Positions 8,937 through 18,752 of a stretch of 64,000 bases of DNA are shown here, piece after piece (position 1 is the first letter of the stretch; the number at the start of each line of letters is the position of its first letter). A program made the translations under genes and the position numbers. This DNA comes from Pseudomonas sp. S35. GTDB taxonomy: Bacteria; Pseudomonadota; Gammaproteobacteria; Pseudomonadales; Pseudomonadaceae. Below the pieces are notes generated by a model. That model was given only the letters and a program-made list of their open reading frames with translations, did not search any database and was not told the DNA's origin. The stretch spans positions 2,046,001-2,110,000 of the forward strand of contig NZ_CP019431.1 in NCBI RefSeq assembly GCF_009866765.1, in the 5' to 3' direction.

Positions 8937-9998
8937 ATGCTCAATAACGATCGCCTGCTGGTGCAAATCCTGCTGCTGGTGCTGTTTGGCGCCAGCTTCT
9001 GGGTAATGGCGCCTTTCTGGTCGGCGCTGTTCTGGGGCGCGGTGTTGGCGTTTGCCAGCTGGCCGTTGATGGTGCTGTTGACGCGTTGGTTGGGCGGACG
9101 TGAGTCTCTGGCCGCGGGCATTCTGACCCTGGGCTGGATGTTGCTGGTGGCGGTGCCGTTGGTGTGGCTCGGGTTCAACCTGGCGGACCATGTGCGCGAT
9201 GCAGTGGCGTTGATCAAGGATATCCAGGTCGATGGCCTGCCCGAGGCCCCCACCTGGCTGGGTTCGATTCCCTTTGTGGGGGAGCGATTGGTCGGGATGT
9301 GGAACAGCATCGACGAGCAGGGCGCGGCGCTGATGGTCAGCATCAAGCCGTACCTTGGGCAGGTGGGTAATTGGCTGCTGGCGCGCAGTGCGCAGATCGG
9401 CGGCGGCATCCTTGAGCTGACGCTGAGCCTGGTGTTCGTGTTCTTTTTCTATCGCGATGGGCCACGGTTGGCGATGTTCGTGCATCGCCTATTGGAGCGC
9501 CTGATCGGTGACCGCGCCGGTTATTACATCGAATTGGTCGCAGGCACCGTGCAGCGGGTCGTCAACGGCGTGATCGGTACTGCCGCTGCACAGGCCGTGC
9601 TGGCGCTGATCGGTTTCTGGATTGCCGGTGTGCCAGGCGCCTTGGTGCTGGGGATTGTGACCTTCCTGCTCAGCCTGATCCCCATGGGCCCGCCGCTGGT
9701 ATGGATCCCGGCCACGGCGTGGCTGGCCTGGAAGGGCGATTACACCTACGCGGTGTTTCTGGGGGTATGGGGGACGTTCATCATCAGCGGCGTGGACAAC
9801 GTGCTCAAGCCGTACCTGATCAGCCGTGGCGGCAATCTGCCGCTGGTGATCGTGTTGCTGGGGGTATTCGGTGGCCTGATCGCGTTTGGCTTTATCGGCC
9901 TGTTTATTGGCCCGACCTTATTGGCCGTGGCCTACAGCCTGTTGATGGACTGGAGCGCGACCCAGGCTCAAGGGCGGCGCGAAGACAAGCCTCTCTAA
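8937..9998 (+). CDS. AI-2E family membrane transporter
   Basis: 353 residues with about seven to eight hydrophobic segments; paired helices at the N-terminus (ILLLVLFGASFWVMAPFWSALFWG), a soluble middle, and the family signature GIVTFLLSLIPMGPPLVWIPA (about residues 240-260) followed by GVDNVLKPYLISRGGNLPLVIVLLG. These are hallmarks of the AI-2E/PerM (YdiK) superfamily of inner membrane permeases. Reported substrates vary (autoinducer-2, Na+/H+), so none is assigned. The stop overlaps by four bases with the convergent histidine kinase gene, leaving no room for a conventional terminator. Confidence 0.88.
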   Translation: MLNNDRLLVQILLLVLFGASFWVMAPFWSALFWGAVLAFASWPLMVLLTRWLGGRESLAAGILTLGWMLLVAVPLVWLGFNLADHVRDAVALIKDIQVDGLPEAPTWLGSIPFVGERLVGMWNSIDEQGAALMVSIKPYLGQVGNWLLARSAQIGGGILELTLSLVFVFFFYRDGPRLAMFVHRLLERLIGDRAGYYIELVAGTVQRVVNGVIGTAAAQAVLALIGFWIAGVPGALVLGIVTFLLSLIPMGPPLVWIPATAWLAWKGDYTYAVFLGVWGTFIISGVDNVLKPYLISRGGNLPLVIVLLGVFGGLIAFGFIGLFIGPTLLAVAYSLLMDWSATQAQGRREDKPL

Positions 9999-11032
9999 GC
10001 CCTGGGCAACCACATCACGGCGGTCAAGCCGCCGCCTGGTGTTTCCTCCAGGCTCAACCGCCCGCCGAGGCGTTCGGCGGCGTCCTTGGAAATCGTCATG
10101 CCCAAGCCGACGCCACCGGAATTGCGGTTGCGTGAGCCTTCCAGGCGGAAGAACGGTTCGAATACCGCCTCGCGCTTATCGGCGGCAATTCCGGGGCCAT
10201 GATCGATCACGCGGATGATCAGGGCTTCGCGGCTGTCCTGCAGTTCAACGCGCGCCGTGCCGGCATAGCGCAAGGCGTTGTCGATCAGGTTGTTCAAGCA
10301 CGAGCGCAGGGCCATCGGCTGCACCTGCAACGGTACACAGGTGCCCGCGAACTGCACATCGCAGCCTTGGTCCTGGGCGTTTTCGCTCAGTGACTCCACC
10401 AGCGCCTGCACGTCCAGCCAATGCCGGGTTTCGCTGGTGCGTTGTTCGTGCAGGTAGCTCAGGGTGGCATCGAGCATGCCGATCATGTCGTCCAGGTCCT
10501 GGCGCATCTGGCCCTGCAGTTTGGTGTCTTCGATCTGTTCCAGGCGCAGCTTGAGGCGTGACAGCGGGGTGCGCAGGTCATGGGAGACCGCGCCAAGCAT
10601 GCGTGCGCGTTGGCTGACCTGTTCGCGAATACGCTTTTGCATCAGGTTGAAGGTATAGGCGGCCTGCCGCGCTTCCCGGGGGCCGGACTCATCGAGCGGC
10701 GGGCTGTCGAGGTCCAGGCTCAAGCGTTCCGCCGCTTCGCTCAGGCGCTGGATGGGGCGGTTCAGCAGCTTGGCGCCATACCAGGCGGCAATAATCAGTG
10801 AGAAAAATTGAAAGGTCAGGGGCACCACCGGGCCGCCAAACCAGGGGCGCGTGTGTTCCTCGCGCATGGGCGCCATTCTCCCATCCGGCTGCTCGATAAA
10901 ACGCTCAGGCGGTGGCGGCGGGGGAGGGCCGTAATAGTGAAACCAGAAGAAGGCGAGCAAATGGGCCAACACGATCGCCACCAGCAACACGCCGAACAGC
11001 CGCCCGAACAGCGTATTGAAGGGGGCACGCAT
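9995..11032 (-). CDS. Sensor histidine kinase
   Basis: 345 residues. A membrane helix at about 10-30, an unusual polyproline stretch (PPPPPPP, residues 36-42) in the periplasmic loop, a second helix near 75-92, HAMP-like linker, then the H box GAVSHDLRTPLSRLK (His near residue 150), N box NNLIDNALRYAG, and G boxes DHGPGIA and GVGLGMTI. It autophosphorylates and passes phosphate to the OmpR-type regulator encoded immediately upstream (start overlaps the regulator stop). The periplasmic loop is short, so the signal may be sensed in or near the membrane. Stimulus unknown. Confidence 0.93.
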   Translation of the reverse strand: MRAPFNTLFGRLFGVLLVAIVLAHLLAFFWFHYYGPPPPPPPERFIEQPDGRMAPMREEHTRPWFGGPVVPLTFQFFSLIIAAWYGAKLLNRPIQRLSEAAERLSLDLDSPPLDESGPREARQAAYTFNLMQKRIREQVSQRARMLGAVSHDLRTPLSRLKLRLEQIEDTKLQGQMRQDLDDMIGMLDATLSYLHEQRTSETRHWLDVQALVESLSENAQDQGCDVQFAGTCVPLQVQPMALRSCLNNLIDNALRYAGTARVELQDSREALIIRVIDHGPGIAADKREAVFEPFFRLEGSRNRNSGGVGLGMTISKDAAERLGGRLSLEETPGGGLTAVMWLPRA

Positions 11033-11796
11033 CAGCCGATATCCCGCGCGTCGAACAGGTAGCCTTCGCCGCGCACGGTCTTGATCAACTGCGGAGCCTT
11101 GGGGTCATCCCCCAGTTTCTGGCGCAGGCGCGACACCAGCAAATCAATGCTGCGATCAAAGGCCTCGATAGACCGCCCACGTGCGGCGTCCAGCAATTGC
11201 TCGCGGCTGAGCACGCGGCGCGGGCGCTCGATAAACACCCACAACAGGCGGAACTCGGCGTTGGACAGCGGCACCACCAGGCCATCGTCGGCCACCAGTT
11301 GGCGCAACACGCTGTTGAGGCGCCAGTTGTCGAAGCGGATATTGGCCCGCTGCTCGGTGCGATCATCGCGCACGCGACGCAGGATAGTCTGGATGCGCGC
11401 CACCAGCTCACGCGGCTCGAACGGCTTGGACATGTAGTCGTCCGCACCCAGCTCCAGGCCGATGATGCGGTCGGTGGGTTCGCAGCGTGCGGTGAGCATC
11501 AGGATCGGGATGTCCGACTCCGAGCGCAGCCAGCGGCACAGCGACAGGCCGTCTTCGCCGGGCAGCATCAGGTCGAGCACCACCACATCAAAGGTTTCGG
11601 CTTGCATGGCCAGGCGCATTGCGGCGCCGTCGGTCACGCCAGTGGCGAGAATATTGAAGCGCGCCAGGTAGTCGATCAGCAGTTCGCGAATCGGCACGTC
11701 GTCGTCGACGATCAGCGCACGGGTGTTCCAACGCTTGTCATCGGCGGTCACCGCGCCTTTTTGTTCGTCGTTCACTGGGACAAAAGGGGTATGCAT
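11032..11796 (-). CDS. OmpR-family response regulator
   Basis: 254 residues from the ATG at 11796 (MHTPFVPVNDEQ); the frame extends further upstream to 11910 without family similarity. The receiver domain has the acidic pocket DDD near residues 29-31, the phospho-acceptor aspartate in VVVLDLMLPGEDGLSL, and K in DYMSKPFEPREL. The winged-helix domain ends with RRVLSREQLLDAARGR and VSRLRQKLGDDPKAPQLIKTVRGEGY. It is a transcription factor partnered with the adjacent kinase. An extra N-terminal extension of about 20 residues precedes the receiver. Confidence 0.93.
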   Translation of the reverse strand: MHTPFVPVNDEQKGAVTADDKRWNTRALIVDDDVPIRELLIDYLARFNILATGVTDGAAMRLAMQAETFDVVVLDLMLPGEDGLSLCRWLRSESDIPILMLTARCEPTDRIIGLELGADDYMSKPFEPRELVARIQTILRRVRDDRTEQRANIRFDNWRLNSVLRQLVADDGLVVPLSNAEFRLLWVFIERPRRVLSREQLLDAARGRSIEAFDRSIDLLVSRLRQKLGDDPKAPQLIKTVRGEGYLFDARDIG

Positions 11797-12055
11797 AGTG
11801 CGGTCATCTGCCTGGTTGTTGCGGTCAGCATAGGCGCCCAGCCCCATGGCTGGAAGTGCTGGTCGGTGGGTCGTGCGGGCGAGGCTAGCGCTGGGGCGTG
11901 TTGGGGGCATGTCGTGAATGTATCAGCTTTGAAATAATTGCCGGAAAGGCCCGCCTAATGGCGGTTGGTCAGGATTTACCGATCATCGGATCCCGCAACG
12001 GCGCCGCTTGCGCTACAATCCGCGCCGATTTCGACTTGCCTGAGAGCCCATTCCA

Positions 12056-12754
12056 ATGTCCGTCTGCCAGACTCCTATTATCGTCGCCCTGGATTATCCC
12101 ACCCGTGACGCCGCACTGAAGCTGGCTGACCAGTTGGACCCCGCGCTTTGCCGGGTCAAGGTCGGCAAGGAACTGTTCACCAGTTGCGCCGCGGAAATCG
12201 TCGGCACCCTGCGTGACAAAGGCTTCGAGGTGTTCCTCGACCTGAAATTCCACGATATCCCCAACACCACCGCCATGGCGGTCAAGGCCGCCGCCGAAAT
12301 GGGCGTGTGGATGGTCAACGTGCACTGCTCCGGTGGCCTGCGCATGATGGCCGCGTGCCGCGAAGTGCTGGAACAGCGCAGCGGACCCAAGCCCTTGCTG
12401 ATCGGCGTGACCGTGCTGACCAGCATGGAACGCGAAGACCTGGCCGCTATCGGCCTGGACATCGAGCCGCAGGAGCAGGTCTTGCGCCTGGCCGCCCTGG
12501 CCCAGAAAGCCGGCCTCGACGGTCTGGTGTGCTCGGCCCTGGAAGCCCAGGCCCTGAAGACCGCCCACCCATCGCTGCAACTGGTTACCCCAGGGATTCG
12601 TCCGGCGGGCAGCGCCCAGGATGACCAACGCCGTATCCTGACTCCGCGCCAAGCGTTGGATGCAGGTTCCGACTACCTGGTGATCGGCCGTCCGATCAGC
12701 CAGGCGGCGGATCCGGCCAAGGCGTTGGCGGCGGTAGTCGCCGAGATCGCCTGA
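12056..12754 (+). CDS. pyrF: Orotidine 5'-phosphate decarboxylase
   Basis: 232 residues. The catalytic motif [18 protein letters not shown] (about residues 59-76, with the Asp-Lys-Asp network) and the phosphate-binding VTPGIRPAG and GRPIS segments are present. It makes UMP by decarboxylating OMP, the last pyrimidine biosynthesis step, in the cytoplasm. The short version (group I, about 230 residues) is normal for gammaproteobacteria. It stands alone, with a REP-rich spacer downstream. Confidence 0.97.
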   Translation: MSVCQTPIIVALDYPTRDAALKLADQLDPALCRVKVGKELFTSCAAEIVGTLRDKGFEVFLDLKFHDIPNTTAMAVKAAAEMGVWMVNVHCSGGLRMMAACREVLEQRSGPKPLLIGVTVLTSMEREDLAAIGLDIEPQEQVLRLAALAQKAGLDGLVCSALEAQALKTAHPSLQLVTPGIRPAGSAQDDQRRILTPRQALDAGSDYLVIGRPISQAADPAKALAAVVAEIA

Positions 12755-12779
12755 TTCCTGAGTCGAATGCAGTAAAAAA

Positions 12780-13004
12780 GTGGGAGGGGGCTTGCCCCCG
12801 ATGGCCATAGGTATCTATACAACTCTTAAAGGTTGACACAGAACTCTGTGGTGAGCGGGGCAAGCCCGCTCACCACAGAAGCCTAATTGCCATAGATTCA
12901 GCATCCATTGGAAGTTGTGTAGATACCCATGCCCCGATGGCAGTGGGGTCAGCTATGGATTTATCAACTGACACACCCTCATCGGGGGCAAGCTCCCTCC
13001 CACA
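12780..13004. repeat. REP/REPIN cluster downstream of pyrF
   Basis: Three related palindromic units fill the spacer. GTGGGAGGGGGCTTGCCCCC begins at 12780 and its inverted counterpart (ATCGGGGGCAAGCTCCCTCCCAC) ends at 13004; a central unit at 12851-12879 pairs GTGGTGAGCGGG with CCCGCTCACCAC. Also mirrored are GGTATCTATACAACT (12811-12825) and AGTTGTGTAGATACC near 12914-12928. This is the usual layout of Pseudomonas REP doublets, non-coding elements moved by REP-associated transposases. They may also act as a bidirectional transcription barrier between pyrF and the convergent reductase gene. Confidence 0.8.
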
Positions 13005-13021
13005 TTTTGTTCCGCTGTGTG

Positions 13022-14029
13022 TCAGCTAACTTTCAACACCAACTTCCCAAAGTTCTCGCCGTTGAACAACTTCATCAGCGTCTCCGGGAACGTCTCCAGC
13101 CCCTCGACAATATCCTCCTTGCTCTTGAGCTTGCCCTGGGCCATCCAGCCGGCCATTTCCTGCCCGGCGGCGGCGAAGTTTGCGGCGTGATCCATCACCA
13201 CAAAGCCTTCCATCCGCGCGCGATTGACCAGCAGTGACAAGTAGTTGGCCGGGCCTTTCACCGCTTCCTTGTTGTTGTACTGGCTGATGGCGCCGCAAAT
13301 CACCACCCGCGCTTTCAGCGCCAGGCGGCTGAGCACTGCGTCAAGAATGTCGCCGCCGACGTTATCGAAATACACATCCACGCCCTTGGGGCACTCGCGC
13401 TTGAGGGCGGCGGGCACGTCTTCGCTCTTGTAGTCGATGGCAGCGTCGAAGCCCAGCTCATCCACCAGGAATTTGCACTTGTCGGCGCCGCCGGCAATGC
13501 CCACCACGCGGCAGTCTTTGAGCTTGGCGATCTGCCCGGCAATGCTGCCCACCGCGCCGGCTGCGCCGGAAATCACCACGGTTTCGCCGGCCTTGGGCGC
13601 ACCGACGTCCAGCAGTGCGAAGTAGGCGGTCATGCCGGTCATGCCCAGGGCCGACAGGTAGCGTGGCAGCGGCGCTAACTTGGGGTCGACCTTATAGAAG
13701 CCGCGCGGCTCACCGAGGAAATAATCCTGCACGCCGAGGGCGCCATTCACGTAATCCCCGACGGCGAATTTCGGATTGTTCGAGGCAATCACCTTGCCCA
13801 CACCCAATGCACGCATGACTTCACCGATACCCACCGGCGGGATGTAGGACTTGCCCTCATTCATCCAGCCACGCATGGCCGGGTCGAGGGACAGGTATTC
13901 ATTGCGTACCAGCACCTGCCCGTCCTGTGGCGTGCCCACCGGCACTTCCTGATAGGTGAAGGTCTCCCGCGTGGCCGCGCCGACCGGGCGTTTGGCGAGC
14001 AGGAATTGGCGGTTGGTCTGGGCGGTCAT
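13022..14029 (-). CDS. NADP-dependent oxidoreductase, CurA/leukotriene B4 dehydrogenase-like
   Basis: 335 residues of the zinc-free MDR group. The cofactor motif VVISGAAGAVGSIAGQIAKL sits at about residues 150-169 and the family-specific GADKCKFLVDELGFDAAIDYKSED and DVYFDNVGGDILDAVL segments follow. No zinc-binding cysteines are present. Relatives such as E. coli CurA reduce double bonds of enones with NADPH. The gene is divergent from an SDR gene 227 bp away, and the intervening region should carry both promoters. Physiological substrate unknown. Confidence 0.9.
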   Translation of the reverse strand: MTAQTNRQFLLAKRPVGAATRETFTYQEVPVGTPQDGQVLVRNEYLSLDPAMRGWMNEGKSYIPPVGIGEVMRALGVGKVIASNNPKFAVGDYVNGALGVQDYFLGEPRGFYKVDPKLAPLPRYLSALGMTGMTAYFALLDVGAPKAGETVVISGAAGAVGSIAGQIAKLKDCRVVGIAGGADKCKFLVDELGFDAAIDYKSEDVPAALKRECPKGVDVYFDNVGGDILDAVLSRLALKARVVICGAISQYNNKEAVKGPANYLSLLVNRARMEGFVVMDHAANFAAAGQEMAGWMAQGKLKSKEDIVEGLETFPETLMKLFNGENFGKLVLKVS

Positions 14030-14256
14030 GGCAGCGACTCTTTAGAAGTGGAGCATGAGTGATAGACCTTGAACGGCCTGGGGGCAAGGTCGGCCGCGGG
14101 TGCGAATGCCGGTCGATAGGCGCCATTGATAGTCAGCCGGGCGGTGTTATCACTATGACTCATGCAGCACTCACTGGCCGTTTGATAGTGCTGACACGCC
14201 CGCCTCGACGTTGGCTAGACTCGGCCCACGGCTATTTCTTCCAAAGGACGCTTTCC

Positions 14257-15018
14257 ATGAGCATGACGTTTTCCGGCCAGGTTGCCCTGGTGACCGGCGC
14301 TGCCGCCGGTATTGGCCGCGCCACCGCGCTGGCGTTCGCCGCCGAAGGTTTGAAGGTCGTGGTTGCCGACCTGGATGTGGCCGGTGGTGAGGGCACGGTG
14401 GCACTGATCCACCAGGCTGGCGGCGAGGCGCTGTTTGTGCGCTGCAACGTCACCCAAGAGGCAGATGTGCAGCAGTTGATGGCGCAGACGCTCAGTGCCT
14501 ATGGCCGTTTGGACTACGCCTTTAATAACGCCGGCATCGAGATCGAGAAAGGCAAACTGGCCGACGGTAGCCTGGATGAGTTCGACGCGATCATGGGCGT
14601 CAACGTCAAGGGCGTGTGGCTGTGCATGAAGCACCAGTTACCGCTGCTGCTGGCCCAGGGCGGCGGGGCCATCGTCAACACCGCGTCGGTGGCGGGGTTG
14701 GGCGCGGCGCCGAAGATGAGCATCTATGCGGCCTCCAAGCATGCGGTGATCGGCCTGACCAAGTCGGCGGCCATTGAATACGCCAAGAAGAAAATCCGCG
14801 TCAATGCCGTGTGCCCTGCGGTGATCGATACCGACATGTTCCGCCGTGCCTATGAGGCCGACCCGCGCAAGGCCGAGTTCGCCGCCGCCATGCACCCGGT
14901 AGGGCGTATCGGCAAGGTTGAGGAGATCGCCAGCGCAGTGCTTTACCTTTGCAGTGATGGCGCGGCGTTCACGACTGGCCAGGCGTTGGCGGTGGACGGT
15001 GGCGCAACAGCGATTTAG
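14257..15018 (+). CDS. Short-chain dehydrogenase/reductase
   Basis: 253 residues starting MSMTFSGQVALVTGAA; AAAGGACG precedes this ATG, and the longer frame from 14059 lacks similarity. The glycine-rich cofactor site TGAAAGIGRA is at residues 13-22, NNAG near 90, and the catalytic Ser-Tyr-Lys is seen as TASV and YAASKHAVIGL (Tyr about 155, Lys about 159). Classical SDR length. Reaction probably oxidation or reduction of an alcohol/ketone with NAD(P)(H); an Asp after the second strand (VADLD) favours NAD. Substrate unknown. Confidence 0.92.
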   Translation: MSMTFSGQVALVTGAAAGIGRATALAFAAEGLKVVVADLDVAGGEGTVALIHQAGGEALFVRCNVTQEADVQQLMAQTLSAYGRLDYAFNNAGIEIEKGKLADGSLDEFDAIMGVNVKGVWLCMKHQLPLLLAQGGGAIVNTASVAGLGAAPKMSIYAASKHAVIGLTKSAAIEYAKKKIRVNAVCPAVIDTDMFRRAYEADPRKAEFAAAMHPVGRIGKVEEIASAVLYLCSDGAAFTTGQALAVDGGATAI

Positions 15019-15219
15019 GACCTTGCACCGCACTCTGATCGAAAACGTCTGGGGGGGCGTGGGGGTTTTCCGTAGCGGGCAAGATGCCATGAGTGAATAT
15101 GTGTCAGTAGGTAAATAACCCAATCAAATCAATATTTTAATAAATTTTCGCATCCGGTCGTTCCCTGCTTGTGTGCTTAACTCTGCGCGTTGAAATCAGA
15201 CAGTTGAAGTGAGTGGCTC

Positions 15220-16632
15220 ATGGATTTAGGGATTGATCGACAAGCCCACGTACCGGTTGTGCAGCAAATCGTCAGCGCCGTGGTGCAGTGGATTCGCGAG
15301 AGTGGGGTGAGCCCCGGAACACGCTTGCCATCCATTCGCCAACTGGCGCTTGATAACCTGCTCAGCCAATCCAGTGTGATCGAAGCATACGAGCGGATGG
15401 TCGCCCAGGGTTTGCTGGCTCCTCGTCAAGGCCCGGGATTTGTGGTGGCCCAGCCGACGACTTCCCACGAATGCAATTGGTATGAGGGCGCGGAACGCGA
15501 GTGGGGCGTCTTTGCCGATAACCCGTTGGGCGAGTTGAAGCTGGGCTGCGGCTGGTTGCCGGATGCTTGGCGCGAAAGTGATGACATCAGCTACGCCATT
15601 CGTGAAGTCACCCGCACCGACACCGCCGGTCTGTTCAATTACAGCACCCCATTGGGGTTGCCCGCGTTACGCGAGCAACTGCTCAAGCGCTTGACGCAGA
15701 TCCGCATCGACACCCGCCTGGATCAGATAATGACTACCGCCGGCGCCAGCCATGCCCAGGACTTGCTCATCCGCACGTTGCTCAAGGCCGGCGACAGCGT
15801 GGTGGTCGAAACCCCGGGGTATGGCAGCCTCTACCGGCAACTGGCGTTTCATGGCGTCCAGTTGCTGGAAGTGCCGCGCACCCGAGGCGGCCCGGACATT
15901 CCGGCGCTGGAAGCGCTATTGCTTGCGCATCGTCCCAAATGCCTGTTCATCCAGAGCCTGTATCACAACCCCACCGGCACCAGTCTGTGCCGCACGGTGG
16001 CCGAGCGTTTGCTGGAGCTGGCGCACCGCGAGAACTTCCTGATCATTGAGGAAGACGTCTACGGTGATCTGCAGCATGCCAGTTGCGTGAGGCTTTCGGC
16101 GTTGCCCCATGATGATCGGGTGATCTATGTCGCAAGTTTCTCCAAGACGCTGAGCAGTGCCTTGCGCGTGGGGTATCTGTGTGCAAGTAAGGCGATCATC
16201 ACACAGCTGGCAAGCCTCAAGACATTGACTGGATTCGGCACGTCGCGGTTTGCCGAAGCAGTGGTGGCAACGTTACTGGCCAACGGCACCTATCGTAAGT
16301 GGGTGCAGCGCCTGCGCAAGCGACTGGGCACTGAGATGACGGCAACCTTGCAAGTGCTGGAGGACGAAGAGTGGGAGGTGTTCGCAGCGCCCGCCGGTGG
16401 CATGTTCCTGTGGGCGCGGCCGGGGGCGGCTCCCTCTACGTTGTTGCAGGCGTACGCCCGGCAGTTGGAGGTGTTGGTGTCGCCAGGGCAATTGTTCAGT
16501 CCAAGTGGGGAGCACAGCGAGTGGCTGCGCATCAATGTGGCCTATGCGGCTGATCCGCGAGCCTTGGCGTTGTTCCGGGCCATGGGGCCTGCCAGATCGA
16601 CCTCGACCATTCTGAAAGCGACGAGTATGTAG
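15220..16632 (+). CDS. MocR-type transcriptional regulator (GntR-aminotransferase fusion)
   Basis: 470 residues. The winged helix of the GntR family is at about residues 10-75 (GTRLPSIRQLALDNLLSQSSVIEAYERM). It is joined to a fold-type I aminotransferase-like domain, including the PLP lysine in VASFSKTLSSALRVGY (near residue 310) and the N/D/Y pocket elements HNPTG and EEDVYGDL. MocR proteins bind DNA and use PLP as effector ligand, typically controlling amino-acid or vitamin B6 related neighbours. The upstream 200 bp are AT-rich (around 15120-15160) and contain its likely promoter. The regulated gene is not evident; the upstream SDR and downstream chemoreceptor are same-strand. Confidence 0.9.
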   Translation: MDLGIDRQAHVPVVQQIVSAVVQWIRESGVSPGTRLPSIRQLALDNLLSQSSVIEAYERMVAQGLLAPRQGPGFVVAQPTTSHECNWYEGAEREWGVFADNPLGELKLGCGWLPDAWRESDDISYAIREVTRTDTAGLFNYSTPLGLPALREQLLKRLTQIRIDTRLDQIMTTAGASHAQDLLIRTLLKAGDSVVVETPGYGSLYRQLAFHGVQLLEVPRTRGGPDIPALEALLLAHRPKCLFIQSLYHNPTGTSLCRTVAERLLELAHRENFLIIEEDVYGDLQHASCVRLSALPHDDRVIYVASFSKTLSSALRVGYLCASKAIITQLASLKTLTGFGTSRFAEAVVATLLANGTYRKWVQRLRKRLGTEMTATLQVLEDEEWEVFAAPAGGMFLWARPGAAPSTLLQAYARQLEVLVSPGQLFSPSGEHSEWLRINVAYAADPRALALFRAMGPARSTSTILKATSM

Positions 16633-16747
16633 CTTTTTGCCATTATTGCGGCGCCAACGCCTTGTGCTCGGGGCCTTGTCGTTGCGACTCTCGCTACTTG
16701 GCAATCGGGCTTGATGGCATCTGCCATTGCAAGAGGGTTCAAGTACA

Positions 16748-18715
16748 ATGATTTCGGGCGTGCAACGACGTTTCGCCAACCTCGGTATGGCGAAAAAACT
16801 GGGCTTGGGTTTCACCCTGGTACTGCTGCTGACGGCCTTGGTCGCGGCCATTGGCGTGTGGTCCCTGCAAACCGTTGGCCAGCGTTTCGAGGGGCTCAAG
16901 GCCATGTCGTCGCTTAACAGCGGCTTGCTCAAGGTGCGCCTGATCGAGCAGGACTATGCGCTGCATGCCGATCCCAAGGCAGTCGACGCCCTGCACGAGA
17001 GCGTCGAGGCCTTGGCGGCCCAGGCGGCGAGCCTCAAGGCCCGGTCTGCGGCGAATGTGCCGGCGATGACCGATGTCGAACAGGCTCTGGCGGCCTATCG
17101 CAAGGCGTTCGATGAGTTTGTCGAGCTGACCCAGACCAAAGACCTGGCCCTGGAAATGGCCAGTTGGTCAGTGTCCAGCGTGGCCAATAACCTGGACGTA
17201 TTGCAGGCCGGGTTGGCGGACGACGGCGCCTATGGCCTCAAGGAAAGCCAGGGCAGGGAGGGCGCCGAGTTTATCGAGCAGGCGGGTCAGGTCAGCCAAG
17301 TCTCACGCTTGATGCTGCAGGCCATGAACGAGGCCCATGTGCGCCTGGACCAAAGCCGCAAGGCCGATGCGGACGACGCCGAGCAAGGCAAGATCGAGCA
17401 GGCCGACCAGGCCCTGGCCCAGGTCGAGCAACTGAAAACCTCGGTCAAGGACTCCGGTTACCAGACGGTGCTCAATGAGGTCTCGGGGCATATCGCCGCC
17501 TTCAGCGAGAAGCTTGGCGAATACACCGGGCTGCTGGCACAGGAAAAGGTGGTCTACAAACAACTGCATGATCGGGCCGACCAGGTGGTCAGCCGGGTGA
17601 ACCAGGCCTATGACGCCGAAGACCAATCGGTGCAGGCACAACTGAAGAAAAGTGCGATGTTGATCATGGGGTCGTCGGCCTTGGCGCTTTTGATGGGGGT
17701 GGTGGCGGCCTGGGTGATTACGCGCCTGATCGTTGCGCCGCTGCGCAGTGTGATTGGGGTGGCCGAGCAAATTGCCGCGGGTGATTTGAGCGGGCGCATG
17801 GAGGTCAACCGTCGCGATGAAATTGGCCAACTGATGCAGGCAATGCAACAAATGGGCAATGGCTTGAGCCATATGGTCAGCGGGCTGCAAGCCGGCATCG
17901 AGCAACTGGCCGGTTCGGCGCAGACGCTGTCCAGCGTGACCGAGCAGACCAATGTCGAGGTCAGCAGCCAGAAGGAAGAAACCGAGCAGGTGGCCACGGC
18001 GATGAACCAGATGACCGCCACGGTGCATGACGTGGCGCGCAACGCTGAAGAGGCCGCGCAAGCCGCGCAGACGGCGGACGAAAAAGTCGACAGCGGCCAG
18101 CGGGTGGTGCGCCAGAGTTTGCAGCGCATCGAGTTGCTGGCCACCTCCAGCACCAGTGCCAGCGCCAGTATCGAGAGCCTCAGTGCCGAGATCCAGAATA
18201 TCGGCACCGTGCTGGGCGTGATCAAGAGCGTGGCGGAACAGACCAACCTGCTGGCCCTGAACGCGGCCATCGAAGCCGCCCGCGCAGGTGAGCAGGGCCG
18301 TGGCTTTGCGGTAGTGGCCGATGAAGTGCGCGCGCTGGCCAAGCGTACTCAGCAATCGACCGAAGAAATCGAGCGGCTGGTCAGTACCCTGCGCAGTGCG
18401 GCGCAATCATCGGTGCAGCAGATTCAGCACAGTGGCGAGTTGGTGAAGCTGGCAGTCAGCGATACGCTGGAGACCGAAAGCGCCTTGGGTAGCATTGCGG
18501 TAGCTGTGTCGTTGATCCAGCAGATGAACCAGCAGATTGCCGCTGCCGCCGAGGAGCAAAGCTCGGTGGCTGAAGAGATCAATCGCAGCGTCACCAGCAT
18601 TCGCGCCAGCGCCGATCAGTCGGCGTTGAGTATGCAGGGCAATGCGGCATCGAGCATCCAGTTGGCGCAGTTGGGCGCGGAGCTCAAGGGCATGGTGGGG
18701 CATTTTGGCCTGTGA
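16748..18715 (+). CDS. Methyl-accepting chemotaxis protein with HBM-like sensor domain
   Basis: 655 residues from the ATG at 16748, preceded by AAGAGGG; a TTG start at 16727 is possible. First membrane helix at about 20-42 ([22 protein letters not shown]), a long helical periplasmic domain to about residue 305 (size fits the bimodular HBM fold of McpS-type receptors), second helix ([20 protein letters not shown]), HAMP, and the signalling hairpin with [19 protein letters not shown]. It relays ligand binding to CheA in the inner-membrane receptor array. HBM receptors of pseudomonads often sense organic acids; that ligand is inference. A perfect hairpin overlaps the stop codon. Confidence 0.92.
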   Translation: MISGVQRRFANLGMAKKLGLGFTLVLLLTALVAAIGVWSLQTVGQRFEGLKAMSSLNSGLLKVRLIEQDYALHADPKAVDALHESVEALAAQAASLKARSAANVPAMTDVEQALAAYRKAFDEFVELTQTKDLALEMASWSVSSVANNLDVLQAGLADDGAYGLKESQGREGAEFIEQAGQVSQVSRLMLQAMNEAHVRLDQSRKADADDAEQGKIEQADQALAQVEQLKTSVKDSGYQTVLNEVSGHIAAFSEKLGEYTGLLAQEKVVYKQLHDRADQVVSRVNQAYDAEDQSVQAQLKKSAMLIMGSSALALLMGVVAAWVITRLIVAPLRSVIGVAEQIAAGDLSGRMEVNRRDEIGQLMQAMQQMGNGLSHMVSGLQAGIEQLAGSAQTLSSVTEQTNVEVSSQKEETEQVATAMNQMTATVHDVARNAEEAAQAAQTADEKVDSGQRVVRQSLQRIELLATSSTSASASIESLSAEIQNIGTVLGVIKSVAEQTNLLALNAAIEAARAGEQGRGFAVVADEVRALAKRTQQSTEEIERLVSTLRSAAQSSVQQIQHSGELVKLAVSDTLETESALGSIAVAVSLIQQMNQQIAAAAEEQSSVAEEINRSVTSIRASADQSALSMQGNAASSIQLAQLGAELKGMVGHFGL

Positions 18716-18742
18716 TCGCGGCAAAGGTGCAGCGATCACAGG
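18709..18742. terminator. Hairpin between convergent genes
   Basis: An 11-bp perfect inverted repeat (CCTGTGATCGC / GCGATCACAGG) with a 12-base loop, placed between the chemoreceptor stop and the convergent hydrolase stop. It lacks a strong T-tract on either side, so it may serve as a bidirectional mRNA end or stabiliser rather than a classic terminator. Confidence 0.55.
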
Positions 18743-18752
18743 CGTAGCACGA